In this document: positions 26,901-35,654 of the stretch, in pieces
How the letters are laid out: the number at the start of each line of letters is the position of its first letter
Numbering within the stretch: the first letter of the stretch is position 1
Assembly (NCBI GenBank): GCA_024694565.1
Contig: JAILJR010000233.1
Span: forward strand, 1-55,451
DNA length: 55,451 bases
Reading direction: 5' to 3'
DNA from: Butyrivibrio sp.
Lineage (GTDB): Bacteria; Bacillota; Clostridia; Lachnospirales; Lachnospiraceae
Notes under the pieces: generated by a model
The model's input: only the letters and a program-made list of their open reading frames with translations
What the model was told of the DNA's origin: nothing
Database searches by the model: none
Made by a program: the position numbers and the translations under genes

Positions 26901-28994
26901 TTAATCAAACTTAAAGAAGTTATCTGACCAGAATTCTTCATCCGTAACTGCCCCAAAGCTGTCAAACCTGAGTACATATCCGGTATTTCTGGACATTGTA
27001 AGGCTCAATATACCATTCTTTACCGTCTTATGGGTGTTCGAGGTTGAAAATCCGCTTCCGTCCGATACAAGAAGCTGCGAAAAGCTTGCATCCCTTGGAA
27101 TACCCATGGGCCAGACCTCAATGTCCCTTGTCACCTCAAAGCTGTTGTTATTAATAGCAACAACAACCGCAGCTGTTCTGTTAAATCTGCCGTAAACCAG
27201 AATGTTGTTCTCTGCATACAGTTCTCGTATTGAACCGGTCTTAAGCTCAGGGCAGCTTTTGTGTATCTTGATCATCTCCCGGTGAAAATCCACCATCTGC
27301 CGGTCTTCTTTTCCCCATGGATAGGTACGCCTGTTGTCCGGATCTGTAAAGCCGCACACTCCTGCCTCATCCCCGTAATAAATCGTAGGAGCACCCGGCC
27401 ATGTCATCTGAATAATGACAGCCTGCCTCATCTGAAACTTTTTGATCCCGGTGTTGGCTGAGGTGGACATCATCGTACTTGAGCGTCCCACCTTCTGGCT
27501 GGTACGGGTAAGGAATCTTGAGTGGTCATGGTTAGAGAGCTCATTCATCGCTGTATAGAGCGACGACATCGTAAAGTTCTCTCCCCCGACATACTTCATT
27601 GTGTCAAAAAACTCTCTTGCATTCCCAACCTTAATAGGCTTAAACTCATCGCTGTGTTTATCCATTCCGGTTAAAAACCAGGTGAGTGGTTCCATGAAAG
27701 CATCATAATTCATGACCGTATCCCACTCATCTCCCATCAGCCAGTCCTTCGCGCTGCCATAGTGCTCAGCAAGGATTATTGCCTCAGGGTTTGCCATCTT
27801 GACTTCCTCTCTGAACCGCTTCCAGAATTTGTGATTGTACTGTGGTGAATGTCCGAGATCCGCGGCTACATCCAGCCTCCAGCCATCTGCATTATAGGGT
27901 TCCGACACCCATTTTTTTCCTATGCCGATGATGTAGTCCTCAAGCTCCTTTGATCCCTCGTAATTAAGCTTAGGAAGCGTATCAAATCCCCACCATCCGT
28001 CATAGCTTTTATTGTATGGCCAGTTGTCCTGTGAAAAAGAAAAATAGTTCCTGTAAGGGCTGCTGCCGGAAACATATGCTCCCTTTGGATAACCAGGAGC
28101 ATCCTCATATATTCTCTCTTTGTCAATCCACTTGTTAAAGGACCCGCAATGATTGAAAACTCCGTCAAGGATGACCTTTATATTTCTTTTGTGTGCCTCC
28201 TCTACAACCCTGGCAAAGAGTGCATCGCTTGCCTCAAGATTCTCTTTCTGAGTGACTCTGTCAATGTACTTGCTTGCCTTCTTGTTGTCTTTCTCATATT
28301 GGGGCAGAACATCTCCCTTGTCAGTGACAATCTTCCCAAAATGAGGGTCAATATGATCATAATCCTGAATATCATATTTGTGTGAAGAAGGGGAGACAAA
28401 AATTGGATTAAAATAGATAGCTTCGATACCAAGATCCTCAAGATAATCGAGCTTGTCCAATACTCCCTGCAGATCACCCCCGTAGAACTCACAAAAATCC
28501 GATGTCGGATCAGGATATTGCTCCCAGTCCTCAACTCTTTTGCAGGGCCTGTCGTTGTACGAATACTCGCTCGTCATTGGGTCATTGGTCCTGTCCCCGT
28601 TAAAAAATCTGTCCACAAAAATCTGGTACATCACGGCACCCTTGGCCCATGATGGAGTAGAAAAGCCAGGAATAACCATAAATTCCATGCTCTGCCTCAG
28701 GTCATTCACAGCACCTCTCTTGTCAAAGTACCAAAAGCTTCCGTCGTTCCCCTTTATCTCAAAGTGGTATCTGAAAGGGTCCCTTCCAATATTTACCGAT
28801 ATATCATAATAATCAAATCCGTTGTCCGTCTCGGACAGTTCCATCTTCCTTTGCTCAGACCCATATACCAGCTTTATTTCGCAGGCTTCCGACTGTGCAC
28901 ATCTGAATCTGAAGTCGGTAATTCGTCCGATATCAGGTTCCGATGGTCTTAGGTAATCCAGAGTCATGTCGTGAAAGAATGCAGCTTGGTTCAT
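26901..28994 (-). CDS. Neopullulanase/maltogenic amylase-like enzyme (GH13 with CBM34-like N-domain)
   Basis: A 697-aa protein without signal peptide, so probably cytoplasmic. Residues 1-115 resemble the CBM34 N-domain (FRFRCAQSEACEIKLVYGS). The GH13 barrel starts near 120 (WAKGAVMYQIFVDRFFNGD). Conserved regions: DGVFNH (I), GWRLDVAAD with the nucleophile Asp near 374 (II), ILAEHYG with Glu near 409 (III), and SNHDHSRFL with Asp near 490 (IV). A C-terminal beta domain ends with GYVLRFDSFGAV. Such enzymes hydrolyse maltodextrins, pullulan or cyclodextrins taken up by the cell. AAAGGA precedes the ATG. No sugar transporter or regulator lies beside it. Confidence 0.9.
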   Translation of the reverse strand: MNQAAFFHDMTLDYLRPSEPDIGRITDFRFRCAQSEACEIKLVYGSEQRKMELSETDNGFDYYDISVNIGRDPFRYHFEIKGNDGSFWYFDKRGAVNDLRQSMEFMVIPGFSTPSWAKGAVMYQIFVDRFFNGDRTNDPMTSEYSYNDRPCKRVEDWEQYPDPTSDFCEFYGGDLQGVLDKLDYLEDLGIEAIYFNPIFVSPSSHKYDIQDYDHIDPHFGKIVTDKGDVLPQYEKDNKKASKYIDRVTQKENLEASDALFARVVEEAHKRNIKVILDGVFNHCGSFNKWIDKERIYEDAPGYPKGAYVSGSSPYRNYFSFSQDNWPYNKSYDGWWGFDTLPKLNYEGSKELEDYIIGIGKKWVSEPYNADGWRLDVAADLGHSPQYNHKFWKRFREEVKMANPEAIILAEHYGSAKDWLMGDEWDTVMNYDAFMEPLTWFLTGMDKHSDEFKPIKVGNAREFFDTMKYVGGENFTMSSLYTAMNELSNHDHSRFLTRTSQKVGRSSTMMSTSANTGIKKFQMRQAVIIQMTWPGAPTIYYGDEAGVCGFTDPDNRRTYPWGKEDRQMVDFHREMIKIHKSCPELKTGSIRELYAENNILVYGRFNRTAAVVVAINNNSFEVTRDIEVWPMGIPRDASFSQLLVSDGSGFSTSNTHKTVKNGILSLTMSRNTGYVLRFDSFGAVTDEEFWSDNFFKFD

Positions 28995-29034
28995 GTTTTT
29001 TCCTTTGAATTGTCTTTATGATTGCCCATTAAGC

Positions 29035-29064
29035 AAAAAAGACAGCACAGTGCTGTCTTTTTAG
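29035..29064. terminator. Hairpin terminator between ftsH and the amylase gene
   Basis: GACAGCAC and GTGCTGTC (8 bp, tiny loop) are flanked by A6 and T5, so the stem works on both strands. It can end the ftsH transcript; because a possible amylase -10 (TATAAT, minus strand, 29128-29133) lies upstream, it might also attenuate amylase expression. Confidence 0.7.
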
Positions 29065-29217
29065 AGAAGGTATTTCTTTCTTATGGGGTATAGCAAAAAA
29101 CTATATAATGTATTGGGGGTTACGCATATTATACTAGCATCCCCTCAAACCCACGTAAAGACCAATACTTCACAAATATGTCAAAAACAGCTGTTGTTTT
29201 TTGTATATATTGCACAA
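29065..29217. promoter_or_regulatory. Spacer with possible amylase promoter
   Basis: AT-rich. On the minus strand TATAAT (29133-29128) is an exact -10, and a TTGACA lies upstream (about 29181-29186), but too far from it for one promoter. An AACAGCTGTT palindrome with T6 (about 29187-29202) lies just downstream of ftsH. Confidence 0.35.
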
Positions 29218-31077
29218 TTATATTTCTATCTCAAGATTCATGCCGGGTTCATGACCCTCAAAGAGCTTCTCAAACTCTTCTCTGCCGATCTTTTCCTTCT
29301 CTACGAGCAGCGCTGCACTCTTGTGAAGCACATCCTCGTACTGAAGGATTATCTCCGTGGCCTTTTTGTAGCACCTGTCTATGATAGATTTTACTTCCTT
29401 GTCGATCTCACCTGCCACCAGCTCTGAGTGCTTCTTGGTATGGGAGATGTCATAGCCAATAAAAACATCCTCCTCATTGTCATCGTAATTAACAACACCG
29501 ATGCTGTCTGACATCCCGTATTTTGTCACCATACTTCTTGCTTCCTGTGTAGCCTTCCTTATGTCACTTGAAGCGCCGGTGGTGATATCGCCGAATACTA
29601 TCTCCTCTGCAATCCTTCCCCCGAGGGATACCATGATATCCTGAAGCATCCTGCGCTTTGTCATGAACATGTCATCGTTTTCAGGAAGTGGCATAGTGTA
29701 TCCTGCTGCCCCCAGTCCTGTAGGTATGATGGAGATTGTATGAACAGGTCCCACATCCGGAAGTACATGGAATAAAATCGCATGGCCCGTCTCATGATAG
29801 GCAGTGATCTTCTTCTCCTTGTCGGAGATTATCCTGCTGTGCTTTTCTGTTCCTATTCCGACCTGGATAAATGCCCTGTTAATGTCGTCCTGCTTGATAA
29901 ACTGTCTGTTGTCAACAGCTGCATTTATAGCAGACTCGTTAAGGAGGTTCTCAAGATCCGCTCCGGTAAAGCCTGCGGTAGTCTGAGCTACCTGCCTGAT
30001 ATTGACATCCTCTGCAAGGGGCTTGTTGCGGGCATGAACCTTCAGTATCTCTTCACGTCCTCCGACATCCGGTCTTGATACAGTAATCTTTCTGTCAAAT
30101 CTTCCCGGACGAAGTATGGCAGGATCAAGAATATCTACTCTGTTGGTCGCCGCCATTACAATTATGCCTTCATTGACACCAAAGCCGTCCATCTCTACAA
30201 GCATCTGGTTGAGGGTCTGTTCTCTCTCATCATGTCCGCCGCCCATACCGGTTCCACGCCGTCTGGCCACTGCATCTATCTCATCTATAAAGACTATGCA
30301 TGGTGAGTTCTTCTTTGCCTCGGCAAAGAGATCCCTGACTCTTGAAGCACCGACACCGACAAACATCTCTACAAAGTCTGATCCCGATATTGAGAAAAAC
30401 GGAACCTTTGCTTCCCCGGCGACCGCTCTGGCAAGAAGGGTCTTACCAGTTCCCGGTGCTCCCTCGAGAAGCACTCCTTTGGGTATTCTGGCGCCTACCT
30501 TTGTAAACTTTTCCGGGTCCTTAAGAAACTCAATGATTTCCGCAAGCTGCTCCTTTTCCTCCTTAAGTCCTGCCACATCACCAAGGGTTATCTTGTTGTC
30601 CTCCCCGGTTGACATCCTGGCTCTGCTCTTTCCGAAGTTCATCATCCTGCTGTTGCCGGAATTGGCATTCTGGGCATTAGAAAAGAGCGAAAAGACAAAC
30701 ACCATCACTATCACTCCGACTATGATAGGAATTATCCCGCTAATAAGGATATTTTCTGCAGGTATGTCCCTTACCTCTGCGTTTATTCCATTGTCAGCAA
30801 GCAGTGTCTCAATGGATGTCACGTCAGTTGAGTAGAAAACCACATCGTCACTGTTGTCGTTAAAGCTCACCCTTACAGATCCCGTAGGAGTCTCAGCATT
30901 TGGCATTATCACTGCAAACCTGACTCTTCCCCTGGAAACATCGCTCTCAAGGTTACTCCTTGAGTAGCTCGTACCACCTTTCTCTGTGAAGCCTCTTCCA
31001 TACTCAAGGATGACCACTGCAATCAATAGAATGATCACAAAAATAAAAATCGAATTAAAATTCTTTGAGCGGTTCAA
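29218..31077 (-). CDS. ftsH: ATP-dependent zinc metalloprotease FtsH
   Basis: A 619-aa membrane AAA+ protease. TM1 ([17 protein letters not shown]) and TM2 ([18 protein letters not shown], about 110-130) flank an extracytoplasmic domain. AAA module: Walker [17 protein letters not shown] (about 205-220), Walker [14 protein letters not shown], second region of homology [20 protein letters not shown]. Zinc protease site HETGHAIL (about 428), with further zinc ligand region [10 protein letters not shown]. It degrades misfolded membrane and some regulatory proteins. The first codon appears to be TTG (31077), with a rather distant AAGGGGAAAG. Last gene of the cca-rqcP-divIC-tilS-hpt-ftsH string; the same hpt-ftsH end is found in Bacillus. 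Confidence 0.96.
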   Translation of the reverse strand: MNRSKNFNSIFIFVIILLIAVVILEYGRGFTEKGGTSYSRSNLESDVSRGRVRFAVIMPNAETPTGSVRVSFNDNSDDVVFYSTDVTSIETLLADNGINAEVRDIPAENILISGIIPIIVGVIVMVFVFSLFSNAQNANSGNSRMMNFGKSRARMSTGEDNKITLGDVAGLKEEKEQLAEIIEFLKDPEKFTKVGARIPKGVLLEGAPGTGKTLLARAVAGEAKVPFFSISGSDFVEMFVGVGASRVRDLFAEAKKNSPCIVFIDEIDAVARRRGTGMGGGHDEREQTLNQMLVEMDGFGVNEGIIVMAATNRVDILDPAILRPGRFDRKITVSRPDVGGREEILKVHARNKPLAEDVNIRQVAQTTAGFTGADLENLLNESAINAAVDNRQFIKQDDINRAFIQVGIGTEKHSRIISDKEKKITAYHETGHAILFHVLPDVGPVHTISIIPTGLGAAGYTMPLPENDDMFMTKRRMLQDIMVSLGGRIAEEIVFGDITTGASSDIRKATQEARSMVTKYGMSDSIGVVNYDDNEEDVFIGYDISHTKKHSELVAGEIDKEVKSIIDRCYKKATEIILQYEDVLHKSAALLVEKEKIGREEFEKLFEGHEPGMNLEIEI

Positions 31078-31116
31078 TTTTATTTCTTTCCCCTTTCAAC
31101 AATACCAGCATTCTGT

Positions 31117-31641
31117 TTAACTAAACTCTACAACCCCTATAAACGGAAGATTTCTGTAGCGCTGGTCATAATCAAGACCATAGCCTACCACAAACTCATC
31201 AGGGATCTCAAAGCCAACATAGTCCACCTTTACATCAGTAACCCTTCTCTCAGGTTTATCCAAAAGAGTACATATCCTGATACTTGATGGTCCCCTGTCA
31301 TAAAGCATCTTGCCAAGATAGGCCAGTGTCCTTCCGGAATCAACAATATCCTCTACTATTATGACATCTCTGTCTTTTAACGGTTCATCCAGATCCTTCA
31401 CGATCTTAACAACACCGCTTGATTTGGTTGCACTTCCATAGCTCGAAGCAGACATAAAGTCCATTGTAACCGGAACTGTGATCCTCTTTGCCAGCTCGCA
31501 CATGAAGAATACAGCTCCCTTCAGGATGCAGACAAGATGCACCGACTTTCCTGCATAATCCCTGCTGATCATCACTCCAAGCTCTTTGATTCTTTTGTCC
31601 ACTTCCTCTTCAGACAATAACCTGCGTACACTCTCAGCCAT
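31117..31641 (-). CDS. hpt: Hypoxanthine(-guanine) phosphoribosyltransferase
   Basis: A 174-aa type I phosphoribosyltransferase: LVCILKGAVFFMCELAKRI near the N-terminus, the flexible-loop region MDFMSASSYG, and the PRPP-binding motif VIIVEDIVDSGRTL, followed by DYVGFEIPDEFVVGYGLDYD, the purine-binding and DE-type C-terminal region. Salvages hypoxanthine and guanine with PRPP in the cytoplasm. GGAGG lies 9 bases before the ATG. It lies 16 bp after tilS and 39 bp before ftsH in the conserved order tilS-hpt-ftsH; in Bacillus, TilS and HprT also form a complex that controls ftsH expression. Confidence 0.96.
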   Translation of the reverse strand: MAESVRRLLSEEEVDKRIKELGVMISRDYAGKSVHLVCILKGAVFFMCELAKRITVPVTMDFMSASSYGSATKSSGVVKIVKDLDEPLKDRDVIIVEDIVDSGRTLAYLGKMLYDRGPSSIRICTLLDKPERRVTDVKVDYVGFEIPDEFVVGYGLDYDQRYRNLPFIGVVEFS

Positions 31642-31657
31642 TATAATTACCTCCGTA

Positions 31658-33055
31658 TTACCGTTTTATTTTTACAGTTAAAATATTCCTGGTGTTTTCA
31701 CTGATCTTGTATGCGGCGCTGATTCGATACCCCGGAATCCAGAGTATCTCACTGCCATCTGCAAGCAAATACATTTCATCCCGCCTTGAATTCGGAATCT
31801 TTGAATCTGTCATGAATTTCGACAGCTTTTTTCTGACAAGGGCACCGTTTTGTTCAATTGTTATAAAATCTCCGGCCCTTCTGACTCTTAATACAACTTC
31901 TTGTATTCTATCATAATCAAACCATTTAGTATATGTATCCTCAGGCACTTCCTTTTTGCCATCATATTGCAAAACAGTCAATTTTACCGTGCCGAGATGC
32001 TCAATACGGATTTCCGTTTCCTCACCCGGCACGATTTTCGGAGCAATTACCTCTGATATATGTTTACTGCGCTCTCTCTTTCCAATAAAGAGGTTTTCAT
32101 AGCTTCTTATAGCCACAAGATTCTGCGGAAGATCGGCGAAGGCCTCTCCATCCGTACTTTGGATCAGAGACAGAACTGCATCTACATGGGCAAAAGATAT
32201 ATCCTTCCTCGCAGGGACAAGCTCCTCAAAGCAACGAAGTATCAGGTTTTCCCTCACAACCTCGGGCTCTCTTAAAATATCCTCTGTCTTAATGGATAAT
32301 CCTTCATCAGTCTTAACGACAATATTGTCATATACTTCCCCGGAAAGCTGTCTGATAAACGCATCAGCCCTTTCAAAGGATGCTGCCGCCCTTGACAGAT
32401 TAGCAACAGCTCTTTTGTTTACATCTCTTTCAAGCTCCGGCAGGATCAGATTCCTTACCACATTCCTGGTATGATCATTCTCAAGGTTAGTGGCATCTGT
32501 ACAAAAGGAGATATCTCTTTTTCTTAAGTACTCCTCAATCTCAGTGCGGCTTACGCAAAGAAGGGGACGAATGATATTGCCTCTCACAGGTCTAATCGCA
32601 CCCGCGCCCCTGACACCTGACCCTCTTGAGAGATTCATGATGAGAGTCTCCGCCACATCATTCTGATGATGGGCAACGGCAATCCTGCTTTCCTTAACCT
32701 GCCCAGCCACTTCTTCAAAGGCCTTGTAACGAGCCAGCCTTCCAGCTTCCTCTTCTGTAAGCCCTCTTTCTTTCGCCATTTTTGGTACATCGATCAGAAA
32801 GCTCTTTACGGCAATGCCTCTGCTTCCACAGAAATCTATGGCAAAAGCCTCATCATCCTTTGCTTCTTTCCTGATGCAGTGGTTTACATGGACAGCCATC
32901 AGTTTTATCTTCAAAAGACCTTTAAGATCATTCAGCACGTTTAATAGTGCTGTTGAATCCGCACCACCGGAAAAACCCACAATGACAGTTGCTCTTTCGA
33001 CTACCATGTCATTTTTTCTTATATAATTCAGAACCTTTCCTGTAAACTTATCCAT
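31658..33055 (-). CDS. tilS: tRNA(Ile)-lysidine synthase
   Basis: A 465-aa PP-loop N-type ATPase: the loop VGFSGGADSTALLNVL at residues about 27-42, AVHVNHCIRKEAKDDEAF, VAHHQNDVAETLIMNLSRGSG and IRPLLCVSRTEIEEYL follow, with the C-terminal TilS domain (FDYDRIQEVVLRVRRAGDFI, LSKFMTDSKIPNSRRD). It modifies C34 of the CAU anticodon of tRNA-Ile2 to lysidine, an essential step. TAGGGA precedes the ATG closely. The upstream divIC gene is separated by a terminator-like hairpin, so tilS-hpt-ftsH may have partly separate expression. Confidence 0.95.
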   Translation of the reverse strand: MDKFTGKVLNYIRKNDMVVERATVIVGFSGGADSTALLNVLNDLKGLLKIKLMAVHVNHCIRKEAKDDEAFAIDFCGSRGIAVKSFLIDVPKMAKERGLTEEEAGRLARYKAFEEVAGQVKESRIAVAHHQNDVAETLIMNLSRGSGVRGAGAIRPVRGNIIRPLLCVSRTEIEEYLRKRDISFCTDATNLENDHTRNVVRNLILPELERDVNKRAVANLSRAAASFERADAFIRQLSGEVYDNIVVKTDEGLSIKTEDILREPEVVRENLILRCFEELVPARKDISFAHVDAVLSLIQSTDGEAFADLPQNLVAIRSYENLFIGKRERSKHISEVIAPKIVPGEETEIRIEHLGTVKLTVLQYDGKKEVPEDTYTKWFDYDRIQEVVLRVRRAGDFITIEQNGALVRKKLSKFMTDSKIPNSRRDEMYLLADGSEILWIPGYRISAAYKISENTRNILTVKIKR

Positions 33056-33083
33056 TCCCTATACCGACAGATCAGACATAGTA

Positions 33084-33133
33084 ATGTAAAAAGCGCAGAC
33101 CCATACGAAGCTCGTATCGTTGTCTGCGCTATA
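33084..33133 (-). terminator. Terminator-like hairpin between divIC and tilS
   Basis: On the minus strand AGCGCAGAC (33130-33122) and GTCTGCGCT (33100-33092) enclose ATACGA/TCGTAT arms; TTTTTAC follows. A strong stem that would reduce read-through into tilS. Confidence 0.8.
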
Positions 33134-33146
33134 AGAATCCAACCAG

Positions 33147-33458
33147 TTAATTATCCGTATTTCTGAAGATGATCTCTCCCGGATAGACGAGCCCCAGCTT
33201 TTCCTTGGCAGTGTCCTCAATATACTTACGCGTCTGAGTATATCTCTCAAACTCTGCAATCTCGTCGCTTCTCTTTACCTCATATTCTATCTGCTCCTGT
33301 AATGCAGCCTCTCTGTCATGATATTCTCTGGCCTTGCCCAAAAGTCCGAATCCTTTTATTGACACAACCGTCACAAGGATGAGAACAACAACGCTGGCCA
33401 TGATAATACCTGCTCTGTTTTGAGAGCGACGCCGTTGATAACGAGCTCTAGTAGCCAT
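33147..33458 (-). CDS. divIC: Septum formation initiator protein (DivIC/FtsB family)
   Basis: A 103-aa bitopic protein: basic N-terminus (RARYQRRRSQNR), one membrane helix (IIMASVVVLILVTVVSI, about 18-36), then a coiled coil (EYHDREAALQEQIEYEVKRS) and the family tail YIEDTAKEKLGLVYPGEIIF. It works with FtsL and DivIB/FtsQ at the division septum. Its place, between rqcP and tilS, matches divIC in Bacillus except that yabP, yabQ (between rqcP and divIC) and yabR-spoIIE (after divIC) are missing here. Confidence 0.88.
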   Translation of the reverse strand: MATRARYQRRRSQNRAGIIMASVVVLILVTVVSIKGFGLLGKAREYHDREAALQEQIEYEVKRSDEIAEFERYTQTRKYIEDTAKEKLGLVYPGEIIFRNTDN

Positions 33459-33532
33459 AAATTACCCCACCATATAAATAGATTTTCTCACAACACTCCT
33501 ATAATTATTGTAATACAGTTTTTTTTGCGCTG

Positions 33533-33772
33533 TCAAATATATCTGTACAGACTGTCAGCTTCTTCCTTGTGAACAGTCTCCTTAATGTCAAGAACCTCCA
33601 CATCAACCAGCTTGTTTCCAAAACTGATACTTATTTTGTCCCCAACCTTTACATCTGCAGATGCCTTGGCTGGCCGACCGTTGATCTGGACCCTTCCTGC
33701 ATCGCAGGCCTCATTTGCTACAGTCCTTCTCTTAATCAGTCTCGTCACCTTAAGATATTTATCAAGTCTCAT
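33533..33772 (-). CDS. rqcP: S4-domain RNA-binding protein RqcP
   Basis: A 79-aa protein consisting of one S4 RNA-binding domain (MRLDKYLKVTRLIKRRTVAN, AGRVQINGRPAKASADVKVG) with a short C-terminal extension. RqcP (YabO) family members bind peptidyl-tRNA-bearing 50S subunits and help RqcH add alanine tails in ribosome-associated quality control; the Hsp15 family is related. The position before divIC supports YabO/RqcP. AGAGGAG lies before the ATG, at the end of a copy of the repeated leader element. PEGA-protein gene lies 100 bp upstream. Confidence 0.9.
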   Translation of the reverse strand: MRLDKYLKVTRLIKRRTVANEACDAGRVQINGRPAKASADVKVGDKISISFGNKLVDVEVLDIKETVHKEEADSLYRYI

Positions 33773-33868
33773 TGTTCCACTCCTCTATAAACGCTTGTTT
33801 ATATATGACTTATTTTGGCCGTCAGCTGATACCGTAAGCATCCGTGTACGCGCTCTGAGTGTATCAGC
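33773..33868 (-). repeat. Repeated 5' leader element, copy 5 (rqcP)
   Basis: Toward the ATG: GATGCTTACGGTATCAGC, then AATAAGTCATATATAAAC, AAGC, GTTTATAGAGGAG. TATAAAC and GTTTATA form a perfect 7-bp stem ending at the ribosome binding site. The first block lies in a larger stem with outer arms CTGATAC (33826-33832) and GTATCAG (33861-33867). An 18-codon frame (ATG at 33841, stop TAG at 33785-33787) reads through both blocks and ends at the ribosome binding site. Confidence 0.7.
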
Positions 33869-33872
33869 TTCC

Positions 33873-35642
33873 TTATTCTGACGAAGATGCTAAAGCTGCT
33901 GCATCCAAAATCTGTTTTAATAAATCCTGCTCCTCCTCAGAACTTGCTGATGCTCCGGAGAGGCTCTCAAGTAATGAAGAAATCTCTTCGTCAGTCAATG
34001 ACAGGTCCTCAGACGCCTCCTCGGAAATGCTCTCAGTCGAGGCTTCCTGAAGCGTTTCCAGAATCTGTAAAAGCTCTTTTTCAGTAAACATTAACTCCCC
34101 TGTCTCCTCATCAAAAAGACTCTCGGGAGATATTCCGTACGCACTCTCAAGAAGCAGCACCAGTTCGGTTTCTGAAAGCCCTGATGAGTTCTCTGTAATA
34201 TCCTTTGTAATCAGATCGTCTGAATACAAAAGCTCCGGGAAAGTATATGTCTCATCCGTCTCTTCGGTATCTATGCTTATACGGTAGCTCTTGGTCTCAT
34301 ATCCGTCTCTTTTTAGAATTACCTCATGAATCCCGGATATCTTTGAGACACTTACCGGAACTATTCCGATGTATGCCCCGTCAAAATAAAGCTCTGCATC
34401 CTCCGGACTGTCAAAATAAATCCTGCAGTCTTCTATTATCCTGTTTCTCTTATATGAAGAGGCACTAGTCGAGCTCTTTTTTTTCGAAGAAGATGATGAA
34501 GATGCAGCTGAAGTTGTATCTTCAAAGGAAGCCGAAGTAGAAGTATATTCCGAGCTCCCGGTGGGGATATATGTAATATCCAGAGAAATACCTGATGTTG
34601 ACATGGAGGATTCTGAGCTGTCTTCCAGGGGCTCAAGTTCAATATTTATCACTGAACTTGGCGATCCGATCTTTAAGTATTTGTCCTGGGTAACATAGCC
34701 GTCTGCCATTACCTTCAGGTTGTGATACCCGTATCTGAAGGACTGCTGGATTGATGAAAGAACTCTCTCACCATCCACGAATACCTCAGCATATTCAGGT
34801 ATGATCTGAAATGTAACGATTCCTTCACTTGGCTTCTCAACCTTAATATTGCTTGTATCTATTACCGTTTCTTCATTGCGGCTTATATTGATCTCTGACT
34901 GGTAATTAGCGCCGTTTCCAAGAATCTGAAGGTTGTATTCACCCTCCGGCGCACTTAGAAGCATGTTTGGAGATATCTTGTGGATCACCTCATTATCAAG
35001 CTCAAGCCAGGCCCCTACCAGTGACTGATCATCAACCATATCCGATGAAAGACTTACATATCCGTGTCCGCCTGTCACTACAACGCTGTATATCTCTTTA
35101 CCGATCCCGCTCACAGTAACACTGTCTGTTGCCAGTATATCCTCAGCAAGCGCCAGCTCTCCATCCGCCATGACAAGAGTCCTGTCATCAATCCTGTAGG
35201 TCTCATCCTTGACTCTGGCTGACCCGTCTCCCCTCACAAGATCATGCTCTCTTGTGCTTTCAATAGTCCAGGCATTACCTGATACATTGAGTGTCGTGAT
35301 ATGCTTTGAGCTCTTTAAAAAAGTAACATCAACAATCTGACCGGGCTCAAGGAGTGAAGCAGAGAGCACCGTCCCCCTGACATCATACATCATGCTGGTG
35401 TTGTCATAATTTAATGTGTAGGTCTTTCCGGTGTTGTGATTTCTAAGTCTCAGCAGCTTATTTTCAATATCAACTGACCTTATGGCCGCCGTGTCTGCTG
35501 AGTCATACTTGCCGATCATTGAAATTGTGATCTTTTCCCCTTGTTCGCCTGCACTGGACGAAATACCAAAAGACATGATCGCGATGAAGCATACAGCAAG
35601 AAAAGCTGCCCCTGCTCCAAAATATTTCCCGCCTTTTTTCAT
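33873..35642 (-). CDS. Membrane-anchored or secreted PEGA-domain protein
   Basis: A 589-aa protein with an N-terminal signal or anchor (YFGAGAAFLAVCFIAIMSFGI). Two PEGA-type repeats are visible: about 270-340 (VTFQIIPEYAEVFVDGERV, LKVMADGYVTQDKYLKI) and about 400-460 (CRIYFDSPEDAELYFDGAYI, HEVILKRDGYETKSYRI). A Ser/Thr-rich linker with a run of serines and lysines separates them. The C-terminal 120 residues are acidic and Leu/Glu/Ser-rich. PEGA domains are surface beta domains of unclear function, common in Clostridia. It starts 12 bp after the cca stop and precedes rqcP, an unusual insertion in the tRNA/division gene string. Confidence 0.75.
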   Translation of the reverse strand: MKKGGKYFGAGAAFLAVCFIAIMSFGISSSAGEQGEKITISMIGKYDSADTAAIRSVDIENKLLRLRNHNTGKTYTLNYDNTSMMYDVRGTVLSASLLEPGQIVDVTFLKSSKHITTLNVSGNAWTIESTREHDLVRGDGSARVKDETYRIDDRTLVMADGELALAEDILATDSVTVSGIGKEIYSVVVTGGHGYVSLSSDMVDDQSLVGAWLELDNEVIHKISPNMLLSAPEGEYNLQILGNGANYQSEINISRNEETVIDTSNIKVEKPSEGIVTFQIIPEYAEVFVDGERVLSSIQQSFRYGYHNLKVMADGYVTQDKYLKIGSPSSVINIELEPLEDSSESSMSTSGISLDITYIPTGSSEYTSTSASFEDTTSAASSSSSSKKKSSTSASSYKRNRIIEDCRIYFDSPEDAELYFDGAYIGIVPVSVSKISGIHEVILKRDGYETKSYRISIDTEETDETYTFPELLYSDDLITKDITENSSGLSETELVLLLESAYGISPESLFDEETGELMFTEKELLQILETLQEASTESISEEASEDLSLTDEEISSLLESLSGASASSEEEQDLLKQILDAAALASSSE

Positions 35643-35654
35643 TCCTCACCTCTG

